17,093 bases of DNA. Source: CALARM01 sp040217695. Its GTDB lineage: Bacteria > Vulcanimicrobiota > SpSt-956 > JAKJGF01. The position numbers and the translations under genes are program-made. The DNA is taken from contig JBEHWO010000113.1 of NCBI GenBank assembly GCA_040217695.1, forward strand, positions 1 through 17,093, in the 5' to 3' direction. Positions 16,368-17,093 of the stretch are shown here, piece by piece (position 1 is the stretch's first letter; every line of letters begins with the position of its first letter). The notes under the pieces are model-generated. The model was not told the DNA's origin. It saw only the letters and a list, made by a program, of their open reading frames with translations, and ran no database searches.

Positions 16368-16425
16368 ACCCTAAAAGACATTTTTAGACAGTTAATCTGC
16401 TAAAATTATGTCTTTTCCTCCTTTC
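16365..16425 (-). promoter_or_regulatory. gyrB translation-initiation region: Shine-Dalgarno, hairpin, GTG start
   Basis: In the gyrB mRNA, GAAAGGAGG (16425-16417) is followed immediately by a 44-nt hairpin (16416-16373) and then AGGGU and the GUG start. The outer stem is a perfect 9 bp (AAAAGACAT with ATGTCTTTT). The inner stem is 6 bp (TTTTAG with CTAAAA) plus 3 bp (CAG with CTG) around an AUUAA loop, with a 2-nt and a 1-nt bulge. Folding shortens the Shine-Dalgarno to start distance from 49 nt to 5 nt. Hairpins that do this are known in phage T4 genes 25 and 38. Confidence 0.65.
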
Positions 16426-16671
16426 AAATAAACTATGATTTCAAATACCGGCTTTAGTTTGCAAACAATTCATGAAGATTTTAAACATTTCTGAGGAAAA
16501 TTCAAATAAGCACTTGATTTCCAGGCCATAACCGTATAACCGGTAAATGTTTTTGTGTACTGAGATTTCGACATAAAGAATTGTTTTCCTGCTTTTAAAT
16601 ATACGTGGATATAAACAAAATAAAGAGAAAACCATTAAAAAATAGTAAATTTTATCATATAGTTACAGGTC
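16426..16671. other. Divergent gyrB/pglX intergenic region, no gene recognised
   Basis: AT-rich sequence with no convincing gene. A 64-codon minus-strand frame here has no ribosome-binding site. The perfect palindrome GTTTGCAAAC (16457-16466) lies upstream of the gyrB Shine-Dalgarno and may be a regulator site. I see no DnaA-box cluster, so no origin is claimed. Confidence 0.4.
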
Positions 16672-16701
16672 TTAACAGGATTTTTAAAACACTTATATAA
16701 T
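16672..16701 (+). promoter_or_regulatory. Candidate promoter for pglX
   Basis: TTAACA (16672-16677) and TATAAT (16696-16701) are 18 bp apart, a near-consensus sigma70-type promoter, 84 bp before the pglX start. A second TATAAT at 16719-16724 lacks a matching -35. AATCC-type words downstream (16722-16752) partly mirror TTAACAGGATTT, so the promoter sits inside an imperfect inverted repeat. Confidence 0.5.
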
Positions 16702-16784
16702 TTATGTAAGAATTTCATTATAATCCCGTTAATCCTTAAATCCTGAAAATCCCGGTTCAGACAAAAGAAAGGATAGAATAATCA

Positions 16785-17093
16785 ATGAACAAAAGCGCCA
16801 TAAAGAATTTCTCCGTAGAAGCAAGAAAAAATCTTCTTTATCATGTAGCTAAGAAAGCAGAATATTACGGCATAACATCAGAAAAGATAGACCCTGTTGT
16901 GAGTGAATCCGAAGATGGTATTGTCGTAGGAGACAGGGTACATATCAGAAAGATAAAAAAACAGAGAGAAGATCTTGCAAGAATGGTTTCGGAGAAGGGT
17001 TATGAACAGGTCATGGAAGAAGGTGCCTATACCTGGTTTAACCGCTTTATTGCCCTTCGTTTTATGGAAGTAAATGATTATCTTCCCGCAGGA
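16785..17093 (+). CDS. pglX: BREX type 1 adenine-specific DNA methyltransferase PglX, N-terminal 103 residues, 3' end outside window
   Basis: ATG 16785 opens a frame of 103 codons with no stop to the window edge. AAAGGA lies 11 nt upstream. The opening MNKSAIKNFSVEARKNLL and the segment KGYEQVMEE, YTWFNRFIALRFMEVNDYLP (71-101) match what I know of the highly conserved N-terminus of BREX-1 PglX. That protein is usually about 1,200 residues; the catalytic NPPY-type motif would lie beyond the window. PglX methylates host DNA at a non-palindromic site so that the BREX defence system spares it. No brxA, brxB or brxC precedes it: the neighbour is divergent gyrB, so pglX appears to head its own transcript. 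It could also be an orphan PglX homologue. Confidence 0.85.
   Translation, partial: MNKSAIKNFSVEARKNLLYHVAKKAEYYGITSEKIDPVVSESEDGIVVGDRVHIRKIKKQREDLARMVSEKGYEQVMEEGAYTWFNRFIALRFMEVNDYLPAG

Noticed and set aside
16364..16381. Five-codon upstream ORF (MSFRV) overlapping the gyrB GTG
   Set aside because: Its ATG is 35 nt from AGGAGG and lies within the hairpin stem; chance occurrence is more likely than a regulatory uORF.
16441..16635. 64-codon minus-strand frame upstream of gyrB
   Set aside because: No ribosome-binding site, no recognisable motif and AT-rich low-complexity composition.
16368..16783. Replication origin next to gyrB
   Set aside because: gyrB is often near oriC, but I found no TTATCCACA-type DnaA boxes, and dnaA/dnaN are not adjacent.
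1..17093. CRISPR array, tRNA, rRNA, insertion sequence
   Set aside because: No spaced long direct repeats, no cloverleaf or rRNA sequence, and no transposase frame were seen. The tandem heptads are too short and have no spacers.

Overview
The window is AT-rich bacterial DNA with short intergenic gaps, clear Shine-Dalgarno sequences and some GTG starts. It carries a membrane-anchored L,D-transpeptidase, two type IV pilus PilT-type ATPases, RNase Z, a fermentative AdhE, a P-type cation pump, both gyrase subunits and the first 103 codons of a BREX methyltransferase. This fits a motile or surface-associated, at least facultatively anaerobic bacterium with a peptidoglycan wall. AdhE, GyrA/GyrB and RNase Z are too widespread to name a phylum. 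I suspect an uncultivated lineage but cannot prove it from this sequence.

Layout. (1) 1-1641, minus: L,D-transpeptidase (GTG start), running off the left edge. (2) 1642-2180: divergent intergenic region with three heptad repeat clusters and a candidate promoter. (3) 2181-5282, plus: tightly packed pilT-like 1, pilT-like 2 and rnz, probably one transcript. (4) 5422-8454, plus: a STAS-domain anti-sigma-factor antagonist, then adhE. (5) 8455-8697: convergent gap with a GCGAAGC-type palindromic repeat and a heptad repeat. (6) 8698-16367, minus: gyrB, gyrA, a small His7 lipoprotein and a P-type ATPase, in that transcription order, with a terminator-like nested RNA structure before the ATPase. (7) 16368-17093: gyrB leader, divergent intergenic region, promoter and start of pglX (BREX type 1 methyltransferase), running off the right edge.

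How the parts work together. The two PilT paralogues would power pilus retraction; each lacks a different conserved catalytic-motif residue, which suggests division of labour. The His7 lipoprotein sits directly before a cation pump, which suggests a metal-handling pair. The most unusual signals are non-coding. The strong gyrB Shine-Dalgarno is 49 nt from its GTG start, but an 18-bp hairpin fills almost exactly that gap and would bring them to 5 nt. Seven intergenic repeat clusters have different sequences but are all built from 7-bp units, mostly carrying a GTGA/GTAA core in fixed phase. The right edge opens into a probable BREX phage-defence locus whose gene order looks atypical.
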